Assembly: GCA_938046755.1 (NCBI GenBank)
Contig: CALIXC010000088.1
Location: 1 to 11,317, forward strand
Source of the DNA: an uncultured Lautropia sp.
GTDB taxonomy: Bacteria > Pseudomonadota > Gammaproteobacteria > Burkholderiales > Burkholderiaceae_E
Direction: 5' to 3'
Length of the DNA stretch: 11,317 nt
Positions 1-7,362 of the stretch are shown here, in pieces. The notes under the pieces are model-generated. The model was given only the letters and a program-made list of their open reading frames with translations, was not told where the DNA came from and ran no database searches. Position 1 is the stretch's first letter. Every line of letters begins with the position of its first letter. The position numbers were made by a program, and so were the translations under genes.

Positions 1-1063
1 GAGTGGCCTGCGGGGCACGCACGAGCAGGGCGTGGGGGACGGCGGAGACCTGCTGCCCCTGAACGGCGAGCTGGCGGCGCACCGCCTCGACCGGCGGTGC
101 CCACACCGTGGCCTCCATCCGGAAGTGGGTGAAGACATGGCTGAAGCTGCCCACGCCCTGCCAGCCATCGGGCACCTCGCCCAGCCATTCCGGCAGGCTC
201 CAGAGCCCACCCCACAACCCGCTGTCGGGCCGGGCCTGCAGCAGCACCCGCCGCTCGGCATCCTCCACCCACAGCAGGTTCACGGCCCGCACCGGCACGG
301 TCTTTCTCCGGCGCGCCTGCGGATAACGCTCGGGTTCACCCTGCTGCCGGGCCTGGCAAAGCGTCGCCAACGGACACCGCCCACAATCCGGCCTGCTTCG
401 GGTACAGACCATCGCCCCCAGGTCCATCAGCCCCTGCGTATAGTCGATCAGATCGGCCGCCGGTGCGCCCTCGGGCGGCAACTCGGCTTCGGCATGCGTC
501 CAGAGCCGCGCCAGCGTTGCGCTGCCGGCCGGGTCGCCCTCCACGGCAAACACCCGGCTCAGCACACGCTTCACGTTGCCATCCAGAATGGGGGCTCGCT
601 CGCCGAACGCGAACACCGCAATGGCCGCTGCCGTCGAGCGCCCCACGCCGGGTAGAGTCTCCAGCCCCTGGGCCGTCTGCGGAAAGACGCCGCCCGCGTC
701 CGCCACCTGGCGCGCCGCCGCATGTAGGTTGCGTGCCCGGCTGTAGTAGCCCAGCCCCGCCCACAGGCCCATCACCTGCTCGGCATCGGCTGCCGCCAGG
801 TCGTTCACCGTGGGAAAGGCGCGCAGAAAGGCCTCGAAATAGGGAATGACGGTGGCCACCTGCGTCTGCTGCAACATCACCTCCGACAGCCAGACGCGAT
901 AGGGATCGCGCAGCACGGCCGCGCCACCCGCCGGCATGCCCAGCTCGCGGCGAGTCTTCTGCCAGGGAAGATGGTGCCGGCCGTGCCGACGCTGCCAGCG
1001 GATCAGCGCCGGCGCAAGGTTCAGAGTGTCGTCATGTGCCATGGATGCCGCATCATACAGCAT
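1..1063 (-). CDS. mutY: A/G-specific adenine DNA glycosylase MutY (3' end outside window)
   Basis: Removes adenine mispaired with 8-oxoguanine, the last defence of the GO repair system. About 354 residues are visible, and the C-terminus runs off the left edge. Seen: the catalytic helix SEVMLQQTQV with Glu61, the helix-hairpin-helix LPGVGRSTAAAIA, the catalytic Asp161 in PILDGNVKRVL, and the iron-sulfur ligands C220-X6-C227-X2-C230-X5-C236. A C-terminal NUDIX-like domain follows, with LWGGLWSLPEW and the FTH motif that matches the 8-oxoG-reading FSH of E. coli MutY. The start at 1063 is chosen because AGGAAGGGAG lies 5 nt upstream. It overlaps the dynamin gene by 11 nt. ATG 1042 is the alternative: it fits E. 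coli MutY length better but has no Shine-Dalgarno. About 14 extra residues sit between LPWQ and PYRVW compared with E. coli. The family assignment is essentially certain; only the start is open. Confidence 0.95.
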   Translation of the reverse strand, partial: MLYDAASMAHDDTLNLAPALIRWQRRHGRHHLPWQKTRRELGMPAGGAAVLRDPYRVWLSEVMLQQTQVATVIPYFEAFLRAFPTVNDLAAADAEQVMGLWAGLGYYSRARNLHAAARQVADAGGVFPQTAQGLETLPGVGRSTAAAIAVFAFGERAPILDGNVKRVLSRVFAVEGDPAGSATLARLWTHAEAELPPEGAPAADLIDYTQGLMDLGAMVCTRSRPDCGRCPLATLCQARQQGEPERYPQARRRKTVPVRAVNLLWVEDAERRVLLQARPDSGLWGGLWSLPEWLGEVPDGWQGVGSFSHVFTHFRMEATVWAPPVEAVRRQLAVQGQQVSAVPHALLVRAPQAT

Positions 1064-3164
1064 CCGCACTCCCTTCCTGGCGCGCAGCCGACTGCACCGC
1101 GGGCGCCTGCCCGGACACGTCCTCTGGCGCTGCAAGCTTGCCCGGCGCCGCCACGGCCATGCCCACCGAAGCATCGCCCGCATCTGCCGGTTCGTCGCGC
1201 AGATCCGGAACAGCCTCCAGTTCCTCGATCACCATCGGGCGCACCGGCCGCCGGTCGATGGCTGCCTGCACCCCTTCCACCAACGTCTTCATCTGCGCCA
1301 GCTGGCGCTCGATGCGCGCACGGGCCTCGTCGATCTCCTGCAGGCGCTCTTCCAGCGAATCGCCGGCATCCATCACCCGCTGCACCGACTCCATGCGCCG
1401 CCGCAGCTGCGCCTGGTGCTCGCGCACCTGACTCTCCAGCGGCGTCATCAGCGACCGCAGCCAGCCTTCCAGCTCACGGATGGCCACCGTATAGATCTTC
1501 TTCAGGCTGACCGCGGCCGAATCGAAGAAGCGCTGCGTCAGCACCGCCTTGTTCACCGTCAGCAGCTTCAGCAAACTGAACTGACGCTGGTGCGTCTGTG
1601 CCACCTGCTCGATCTCGGTGAAATAGCGCTTCGTGGAAAAGCGCAGCGGCATGCCCAGCGACAGCCCGTAATCGCGCGAGAAGCGCTGGTACATCGCCGT
1701 CATCATCTGCGAGATCTCGCTCACCAACCGGTCGGCTTCCTCGAAGTCCAGCCGCACCGCCGTCAGCAAAGCGTTCATGCCGTCCTTCAGCTGCGACGAG
1801 AGCTGGCTGGCCATCATCATCTGGCGGGTACGGTTCGCATGCCGGCGCAGGCTGTCCTGGCTCAGATGCGTAAACATCGTCTGCGAATGCTTGGTAAACA
1901 CCGATCGCAGCGCCGCCAGGTGCCGCAAGCTGTCGTCGAACTCCGTACGCTCATCACGCACCCGGCGCGACATCTGCCGGATCATCGCCTGGTTCTTGCC
2001 ACGCAGCCCGTTCAGCTCGAAGGCCTGCTCGACCTGGTTGCGCCGGCGCACCGTCAGCAGGTTCAACGTCACCGCCGAGGCTTCTTCGAACTCGCGCCGC
2101 ACCTGCTCACTGATGATCACCTGCTGCTGCGGAATCATTTCTTCCGACAGCGCGTGCTCCAGCTCCTTCAGCCGGCTGCGCCGCAGAAGCGCCTGATTGC
2201 CCTGAATCTTGGCCACTAGCCCCTTCTGCGCTGACACCGGATAGACCCGCGCCGTGGGCAGGTCCAGGAAATTGCTCACCGACACCACCTGGCGTGCAAT
2301 CTCCAGGTCGTTCTCGGCATCGGACCGCAACTCATCCCACAGCCCGTCGATCTTGTTCAGCACCACGAAGCGCCCGGTACGGTGCGCCTTGCTGATGTTG
2401 GTCTGCCACACATCGATGTCGCTGCGCGTCACCCCAGCATCGGCCGCCAGCACGAACAGCACCGCATGGGCATTCGGAATGACGTTCAGCGTCAGCTCGG
2501 GCTCGGCTCCAATGGCGTTCAGACCCGGGGTGTCGATGATCACCAGCCCCAACTCCAGGAGCGGGTGCGGGATGTTGACGATGGCGTGCCGCCAGGCGGG
2601 AATCTCCACCTGCCCCGGCGTCATCGACCGGCCCACTGACTGATCGCCGTCATACAGTCCCAGCTCGCGCGCCTGCTCGGTCGGCACCAGCAGCGTCTCG
2701 CGCACCGAGTCGAAGGCCTGGCGCAGCGACTTCACATCCGTCATGTCCACCGGAATGAAGCGCCAGTGCTCGTCCTGGTTGCGCAGCTCGGCCAGCGGCA
2801 CCGGCATCAGCCGCGTGTCGATGGGAAGCAACCGGATGCCCACCGGCATCGACGCGTCGTACAGCAGCTCGGTCGGACACATCGTGGTGCGCCCGGCCGA
2901 CGACGGAACCACCCGCTGGCCATACTGTGCGAAGAAGATCGCGTTGATCAGCTCCGACTTGCCGCGGGAGAACTCGGCCACGAATGCCACCTTCAGCAAG
3001 GTGTCGTGCAGCCGTTCGATGATCTGAGAAAGCTTGACGTTCAAGTTGGCATCGGCCGCGTCCGACTGCGCCAACCAGTCACGGTAGCGCTCGATCGCCG
3101 ACTGGAGATCGGACCGCCACCGGCCATACGCCTCGATTTGCTCGCTGATGCCTTTCTTTGCCAT
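1053..3164 (-). CDS. Dynamin-family GTPase (bacterial dynamin-like protein)
   Basis: A 703-residue protein with an N-terminal dynamin-type GTPase domain and a long, charged, probably coiled-coil helical region. Residues from the chosen start: P-loop AEFSRGKS at 63-70, switch I threonines in GRTTMCPTEL at about 93-94, DTPGL at 211, and NKID at 270. The first P-loop glycine is alanine. The last 60 or so residues are a low-complexity acidic/Ala-rich tail, and no membrane span is obvious. Dynamin-like proteins remodel or tether membranes, but the role of this branch is unknown to me. The ATG at 3164 gives the N-terminus MAKKGISEQIEAYG. An in-frame ATG at 3224 would add 20 residues with no better ribosome-binding site and no family-like sequence. 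Its stop overlaps the preferred mutY start, so the two are probably co-translated. Confidence 0.88.
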   Translation of the reverse strand: MAKKGISEQIEAYGRWRSDLQSAIERYRDWLAQSDAADANLNVKLSQIIERLHDTLLKVAFVAEFSRGKSELINAIFFAQYGQRVVPSSAGRTTMCPTELLYDASMPVGIRLLPIDTRLMPVPLAELRNQDEHWRFIPVDMTDVKSLRQAFDSVRETLLVPTEQARELGLYDGDQSVGRSMTPGQVEIPAWRHAIVNIPHPLLELGLVIIDTPGLNAIGAEPELTLNVIPNAHAVLFVLAADAGVTRSDIDVWQTNISKAHRTGRFVVLNKIDGLWDELRSDAENDLEIARQVVSVSNFLDLPTARVYPVSAQKGLVAKIQGNQALLRRSRLKELEHALSEEMIPQQQVIISEQVRREFEEASAVTLNLLTVRRRNQVEQAFELNGLRGKNQAMIRQMSRRVRDERTEFDDSLRHLAALRSVFTKHSQTMFTHLSQDSLRRHANRTRQMMMASQLSSQLKDGMNALLTAVRLDFEEADRLVSEISQMMTAMYQRFSRDYGLSLGMPLRFSTKRYFTEIEQVAQTHQRQFSLLKLLTVNKAVLTQRFFDSAAVSLKKIYTVAIRELEGWLRSLMTPLESQVREHQAQLRRRMESVQRVMDAGDSLEERLQEIDEARARIERQLAQMKTLVEGVQAAIDRRPVRPMVIEELEAVPDLRDEPADAGDASVGMAVAAPGKLAAPEDVSGQAPAVQSAARQEGSADAV

Positions 3165-3170
3165 GTCGGC

Positions 3171-3199
3171 AGTGTACACAAGCCCGTTGCCCATGCCAT
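3171..3199 (-). promoter_or_regulatory. Candidate sigma70 promoter for dynamin-mutY
   Basis: On the minus strand ATGGCA (3199-3194) and TACACT (3176-3171) are separated by 17 nt, each matching 4 of 6 consensus bases. The -10 box ends 6 nt before the ATG at 3164, so transcription would begin at or next to the start codon. No Shine-Dalgarno is visible. This is pattern matching only. Confidence 0.3.
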
Positions 3200-3234
3200 C
3201 CGCTTCCCCTTGCCCAGCCAGCAACCGGGTAGTG

Positions 3235-3474
3235 CTACCCGATCAGTGGTTGACACCGTGGACAGAAGAAGGAACTCCTGCCCTGCTGCCGCAACTGTTC
3301 GATGGGATTTCCTCAAACAAGCAGGGTAGGGTCGCATGACCGTGGGTCCGATGCTGCAACTGTAAGTAACCGTCCTACCTACGTTGTCTACAAAATCCTT
3401 CAAAGAACTACTTCCTGCCGCAACTGCATCCGACAGCGCCTGACGGGTGCCCCTCATCCACCACCGCCCGACAG
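3235..3474 (-). pseudogene. fpg: Remnant of fpg (mutM), formamidopyrimidine-DNA glycosylase, C-terminal part only
   Basis: Fragments matching the Fpg C-terminus occur in order on the minus strand but in different frames. RQALSDAVAAG then SLKDFVDNVGR (about 3445-3374) matches the usual LADAIAAGGSTLRDFVD. GYLQLQHRTHGHATLPC (3371-3321) has the same spacing as GYF...VYGR.G.PC. GNPIEQLRQQGRSSFFCPRC (3312-3253) matches CGTPI...GQRST.FCP.CQ and ends at a TAG at 3235-3237. Disruptions are a lost G near 3371, a lost base near 3317, a TGA at 3313-3315 where the second zinc cysteine belongs, and probably an extra G in the run 3450-3453. The more upstream piece CRAVVDE (to 3474) is less certain. The N-terminal glycosylase domain, about two thirds of the normal 270 residues, is absent, so no functional enzyme can be made. 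AT content is raised around 3361-3420, as expected for decay. Confidence 0.8.
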
Positions 3475-3592
3475 CATCCGGAACCTGCATTACCTTCCAC
3501 CGGCCCCCATCCGACACCCCAGACCTCACGCCACCCACGGCGTACTGCCTGCACCACTGCCCACCGCCACCGTCCGGCCATCGCCGCGGCTA

Positions 3593-3621
3593 CTGACAAA
3601 GCGTCCCTCTCGTTCTACCAT
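3593..3621 (+). promoter_or_regulatory. Candidate sigma70 promoter for the TPR-lolB-ispE operon
   Basis: CTGACA (3593-3598, 5 of 6 to consensus) and TACCAT (3616-3621, 4 of 6 including the key T, A and final T) are separated by 17 nt. The -10 ends 6 nt before the ATG at 3628, and no Shine-Dalgarno lies between, which suggests a leaderless or near-leaderless message. Apart from this and the fpg relic, I see nothing in 3165-3627. Confidence 0.4.
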
Positions 3622-3627
3622 GCCCCG

Positions 3628-5688
3628 ATGAATTCATCCCGCCTGTCCGCCCGTACCCCTGCCGTGCCTGCTCTGGCACGCCGCCCCCTCAGCACCCGGC
3701 TTGCCCTGGCCCTGGGCCTGCTGGCACTGGGCGGATGCAGCGCTTTCCAGCCGCAGGCCAGCGCGGCCGTCACCCCGCCCCACCTCACGGCCAGGGCCGG
3801 CAGAGACACCGCCTCCGGCATGAGTCATGAGGCACAGCCCGGGCCAGCCAACCCGAGTCGCGCCTCTAGCCCAACGGCCACCCAGGGCAGTCAGGCCCCG
3901 GACAACGGAACCACCCACGGCAATCTTGCAAGGCAGGACAGCGCCACCGGCGGTGCCCTGCCCGGCGGCGACACCAACACCGTCGTCGCCCCCGACACCG
4001 ACGTTGACCCGGACAGCGAGCCCCCGGGTACCTACCGCCCGGCCAATCTGCCCGAACTGGCCCTCACGCCACCCCTGATCTACGAGATCCTGGCCGCCGA
4101 GATCGCCCTGCAGCGTGAACAACCCGGCGCCGCCTACGCCACCTACCACTCGCTGGCCGCTCAGACCGGCGACGCCCGGCTGGCCCGTCGTGCCACCGAA
4201 ATCGCCATCGTCACCGGCTCACTGTCCGACGCGCTGGACAGCGCCCGCCTGTGGGTACGACTCGACACCGCCTACCCCGATGCCCGCAAGGCGCTGGACA
4301 CCCTGTTGCTGGCCAACGGCCGCGTGACCGAAGTCGAACCCGCCCTCACCCGCCAGCTCGCCCAGGCCCGCCAGGCCGGCACACTCGACACCGCCTACCC
4401 GCAGCTTCAGGAAAAACTCCTGAACCTGCCCGACCGCCGCACCGCCTGGGCGCTGGCGCAACGGCTCAGCGCCCCCGACCTTGGCAACGTCCAGGCCCGG
4501 CTGATGCGCGCCCGCCTGGCCCATGAAGCCGGCCAGCAACAGGCGGCCACCGACGAAGCCCTGGCCGCCCACCAGCTGGCGCCCGACAACATCGACGCCG
4601 TGCTGGCCAGTGTCCAGCTGCTGCAGTCCCAGCCCGGCGGCCGCCAGCGTGCGGCCGTCATGCTGGGCAACTACCTGCAGAAACACCCCGACGACCTGCG
4701 TGCCCTGAAGGCGCAGGGCCTGCTGCAGATCGCCAGCGAGCAGAACGACGCCGCTATCGCCACGCTCTCGCGCGTCCAGTCGCTGGAGCCGGAAAACGCC
4801 GCCACCCTCTACACGCTGGCCCAGCTCCACCACCATAAGCAGGATTACGCCCAGGCCACCGAGGCCCTGCAGCGCTACATCGCCCTGCCGGAAGACATCG
4901 AACGCGACAACGGCAACGCCTTCCTGTTCCTGTCCGAGATCGCCCAGAAGCAGAACGACCACGCCAGCGCCATCCAGTGGCTGGAACGCGTGCCCGCTGA
5001 CAGCCGCGTCCACTTCGAGGCACAGCTCACCCGAGCCAGCCTGCTGGCGCGCCAAAGCCGCCCCGAAGCCGGCCTGGCCGCCCTGTCCACGCTCAAGCCC
5101 CGCAACCTGCGCGAGACCCAGCTGCAGACCGTCACCCGCGCACAGATCCTGCGCGAAGCCGGTCGCTACCAGGCCGCCTTCGACGTGCTCGATCGTGCCA
5201 TCCGGCAACGCAAGGATGACAAGGACACCGTCGACCTGCTTTACGACCGTGCCATCGCCGCCGAGAAGGTCGGCCGCCTGGATGTCCTGGAAAAGGACCT
5301 TCGCCGCCTCATCAAGCTGCGCCCCGATGACGGCAACGCCTACAACGCCCTGGGCTACACCCTGGCCGATCACAACCAGCGCCTGCCCGAAGCCCTCACC
5401 CTCATCGAGAAGGCCAACCAGCTCAATCCGGGCGACCCCCACATCCAGGACAGCCTGGGCTGGGTCTACTTCCGCCTGGGCCGCACCCAGGACGCGCTCG
5501 ACGTGTTCCGCAAACTCTGGCAGAAATCCCCCGACACCGAGGTCGGCGCCCACTACGGCGAAGTCCTCTGGCACGCCGGTCAGCGGGATGCCGCCCGCGA
5601 CATCTGGCGCCAGTGCCGGCAGCGTGACCCCAACAACGAATTGCTGCGCGACACCCTCAAGCGCCTGGGCGTGACGCTGCAGCCCTGA
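3628..5688 (+). CDS. Tetratricopeptide-repeat outer-membrane lipoprotein
   Basis: A 686-residue protein. The N-terminus has arginines, a hydrophobic stretch and the lipobox LGGC, so Cys37 would be lipidated. Ser follows the cysteine, which favours transfer to the outer membrane. Residues about 41-138 are a Pro/Ala/Thr/Gly/Asp-rich low-complexity linker. From about 140 onward the protein is helical TPR repeats; the clearest pair is at 566-636 (NAYNALGYTLADHNQRLPEA, then IQDSLGWVYFRLGRTQDALD). TPR arrays bind protein partners, and no catalytic motif is visible. A TPR protein directly upstream of lolB is common in Burkholderiales, but its function is not established to my knowledge; a part in outer-membrane assembly is only inferred from the neighbour. 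The ATG at 3628 places the signal peptide correctly. No Shine-Dalgarno is seen. The stop lies 58 nt before lolB. Confidence 0.88.
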   Translation: MNSSRLSARTPAVPALARRPLSTRLALALGLLALGGCSAFQPQASAAVTPPHLTARAGRDTASGMSHEAQPGPANPSRASSPTATQGSQAPDNGTTHGNLARQDSATGGALPGGDTNTVVAPDTDVDPDSEPPGTYRPANLPELALTPPLIYEILAAEIALQREQPGAAYATYHSLAAQTGDARLARRATEIAIVTGSLSDALDSARLWVRLDTAYPDARKALDTLLLANGRVTEVEPALTRQLAQARQAGTLDTAYPQLQEKLLNLPDRRTAWALAQRLSAPDLGNVQARLMRARLAHEAGQQQAATDEALAAHQLAPDNIDAVLASVQLLQSQPGGRQRAAVMLGNYLQKHPDDLRALKAQGLLQIASEQNDAAIATLSRVQSLEPENAATLYTLAQLHHHKQDYAQATEALQRYIALPEDIERDNGNAFLFLSEIAQKQNDHASAIQWLERVPADSRVHFEAQLTRASLLARQSRPEAGLAALSTLKPRNLRETQLQTVTRAQILREAGRYQAAFDVLDRAIRQRKDDKDTVDLLYDRAIAAEKVGRLDVLEKDLRRLIKLRPDDGNAYNALGYTLADHNQRLPEALTLIEKANQLNPGDPHIQDSLGWVYFRLGRTQDALDVFRKLWQKSPDTEVGAHYGEVLWHAGQRDAARDIWRQCRQRDPNNELLRDTLKRLGVTLQP

Positions 5689-5715
5689 CGCGCTCATCCG
5701 ACCACGAACTCCATC

Positions 5716-5739
5716 GCGGACATGGCAGCCCCTGTCCGC
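5716..5739 (+). promoter_or_regulatory. Hairpin occupying the lolB ribosome-binding region
   Basis: A perfect 7-bp inverted repeat, GCGGACA (5716-5722) and TGTCCGC (5733-5739), encloses a 10-nt loop. It ends just before the lolB start codons (GTG 5741, ATG 5747). There is no T-run after it, so it does not look like a terminator. It could modulate lolB translation, but that is inference. Confidence 0.35.
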
Positions 5740-5746
5740 CGTGCCC

Positions 5747-6406
5747 ATGCCCCTGATCCTGCGACGTACCACCCGGCAATGCGGCGCACCGCGCCACGAC
5801 GCCCTCCCCCACAGCCCGCGGCGGCGCCACCTGCTGCACGCCCCACTGCTGGCCGGCCTGCTGGGCGCCGCATTCATGGCCGGCTGCGCCACCACGCCGC
5901 TCAGCCCGCCGCCTGCGGCCCGCAACCCTGCAGAGCCCCTGCACCTCACCGGCCGCTTCTCGTTCACCAGCACCAGCAACCTGCCGCAAAGCCGCCCCCA
6001 GCACAGCAGCGGGCGCTTCCAGCTGAACCGGGAAGGCGAAGACCTCTCCATCGAACTGTCCTCGCCCTTCGGCCAGACCCTCGTGCGCGCTGCCCAGCGC
6101 CAGGGTGAAGCCGCCTGGCTGGAAACCGCTCAGCACCAGCGCTACACCGGCCCCACCCTGGAAGCCGTCCTGCAGGACGCCATCGGCATCCCCGTGCCCG
6201 TCAGCCGCCTGCCCGACTGGCTCACCGACCGCTTCCAGAACATCGAGGAACGCTCGGCCGACGGCCGCAGCATCCGTGCCCGCGATGCCGGCTGGCAGAT
6301 CGAACGCAACGACAGCCGCTGGTTCCTCACCTGGCACCAGAACCCCCAGCGCATCGAGATCCGGCTCGTCGTCGACCCGACGGCCCAGCCCGCTGAACAG
6401 CCATGA
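5747..6406 (+). CDS. lolB: Outer-membrane lipoprotein receptor LolB
   Basis: LolB takes lipoproteins from the periplasmic carrier LolA and inserts them into the inner leaflet of the outer membrane. The product is about 219 residues. It has a lipoprotein signal with hydrophobic core APLLAGLLGAAF and lipobox MAGC, which puts the lipidated Cys at 47. The mature part shows the family's beta-barrel pattern: LTGRFSF, then SSGRFQLNREGEDLSIELSSPFGQTL, and later WQIERNDSRWFLTW. The position directly before ispE, with its stop overlapping the ispE start (ATGA), is the classic LolB context. The N-region before the hydrophobic core is unusually long (about 33 residues) and holds an arginine cluster before HLLH. 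The ATG at 5747 is chosen; GTG 5741 would add two residues. Neither has a Shine-Dalgarno. Confidence 0.88.
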   Translation: MPLILRRTTRQCGAPRHDALPHSPRRRHLLHAPLLAGLLGAAFMAGCATTPLSPPPAARNPAEPLHLTGRFSFTSTSNLPQSRPQHSSGRFQLNREGEDLSIELSSPFGQTLVRAAQRQGEAAWLETAQHQRYTGPTLEAVLQDAIGIPVPVSRLPDWLTDRFQNIEERSADGRSIRARDAGWQIERNDSRWFLTWHQNPQRIEIRLVVDPTAQPAEQP

Positions 6407-7362
6407 ACAGCCCCACCCGCCTGCACCTGCCGGCCCCTGCCAAGCTCAACCTCTTCCTGCACGTCACCGGCCGCCGCGCCGACGGCCTGCACCTACTGGA
6501 AACCGTCTTCCAGTTCATCGACCTGGAAGACCACGTCACCCTGGAGCTGGATCCTTCCGGCCACATTGGCCGCATGCATGATCCCGAAGGCTTTTCTGCC
6601 GACGACGACCTCACCCTGCGCGCTGCCCGCGCCCTGAAGGAAGCCACCGGCTGCCCGTTGGGTGTGCGCGTCACCCTCGACAAGCAGATCCCCATGGGCG
6701 CCGGCCTGGGCGGAGGAAGCTCCGATGCCGCCACCGTGCTGCTGGGCCTCAACCAGCTCTGGCAGCTCGGCCTGTCGCGTGAACGCCTCATCGACATCGC
6801 CCGCCCGCTGGGTGCCGACGTCCCTGTCTTCGTCTACGGCCAGAACGCCTACGCCACCGGCATCGGCGACGTCTTTCAGCCCATTTCTCTGCCCGATCGC
6901 TGGTTCGTGTTGTTCATGCCCAACGCCCATGTGGCCACCGCCGGAATTTTTTCAGCCCCCGAATTGACACGCGACACGAAACTCCTCACAATCCAAGGCT
7001 TCACAGCAATGGCAGGGCATAACGACCTGCAACCAGTTGTGGAAGCTAGGCAGCCCGCCGTCAGGCAGGCTGTTCAACTTCTTCAACAGGCAGCAGATCA
7101 GGTTGCACCAGGCAATGGCCGTGAGGCGGAAAACACCATCACCGTACGCATGACGGGTTCTGGTGCCTGCGTATTCGCTGCCACACAAAGTCATGCCACT
7201 GCCCTGGCTCTGCTCCAGGAAGTTCAGCAGGCCAGCAAAAAAATTGTTGTCGCCAGGCAAACGTCGGCTTCTGAACGTATTACAATGCGTACCGAAACCG
7301 GCACCCTCTATCTGGTCAGAGGGCTTGCCAGTCATCCGTTGGGGAGTCGCCAAGTTGGTTAA
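6403..7362 (+). CDS. ispE: 4-diphosphocytidyl-2-C-methyl-D-erythritol kinase
   Basis: GHMP-family kinase that phosphorylates the 2-hydroxyl of CDP-methylerythritol, the fourth step of the MEP isoprenoid pathway in the cytoplasm. It has 319 residues; the family is usually 280-300. Motifs: PAKLNLFLH with the substrate Lys14, ADGLHLLETVFQ at 27-37, the ATP glycine loop PMGAGLGGGSSDAA at 97-110, the catalytic Asp in GADVPVF at 139, and the third GHMP motif MTGSGACVFA at 250-259. The start overlaps the lolB stop by 4 nt. The frame runs into the tRNA-Gln gene: its last seven codons and the TAA at 7360-7362 lie in the tRNA. From about 6945 the GC content falls from about 70% to about 55%, and codons ending in A or T appear. 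The extra length comes partly from an insertion before the third motif (about 215-247). Confidence 0.95.
   Translation: MNSPTRLHLPAPAKLNLFLHVTGRRADGLHLLETVFQFIDLEDHVTLELDPSGHIGRMHDPEGFSADDDLTLRAARALKEATGCPLGVRVTLDKQIPMGAGLGGGSSDAATVLLGLNQLWQLGLSRERLIDIARPLGADVPVFVYGQNAYATGIGDVFQPISLPDRWFVLFMPNAHVATAGIFSAPELTRDTKLLTIQGFTAMAGHNDLQPVVEARQPAVRQAVQLLQQAADQVAPGNGREAENTITVRMTGSGACVFAATQSHATALALLQEVQQASKKIVVARQTSASERITMRTETGTLYLVRGLASHPLGSRQVG

Noticed and set aside
936..2219. A 427-codon plus-strand open frame across mutY and the dynamin gene.
   Set aside because: It is antisense to two well-supported genes and rich in His/Arg/Gln/Leu, as expected for a shadow of GC-rich coding sequence.
3292..3426. 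CAACTG appears three times at 64-65 nt spacing upstream of the TPR gene, as if regulatory iterons.
   Set aside because: The copies lie in the fpg relic, where they are Gln-Leu or Ala-Val codons in different frames. The match beyond six bases is poor.
4219..6051. A 610-codon minus-strand open frame opposite the TPR gene and lolB.
   Set aside because: Its Gly/Val/Gln-rich composition mirrors the TPR codons. It has no recognisable motif, and the plus-strand genes are clear.
7281..7286. TACAAT inside ispE as a separate tRNA-Gln promoter.
   Set aside because: It is a good -10 match, but no -35-like hexamer lies at 16-19 nt. Kept only as a possibility in the tRNA entry.
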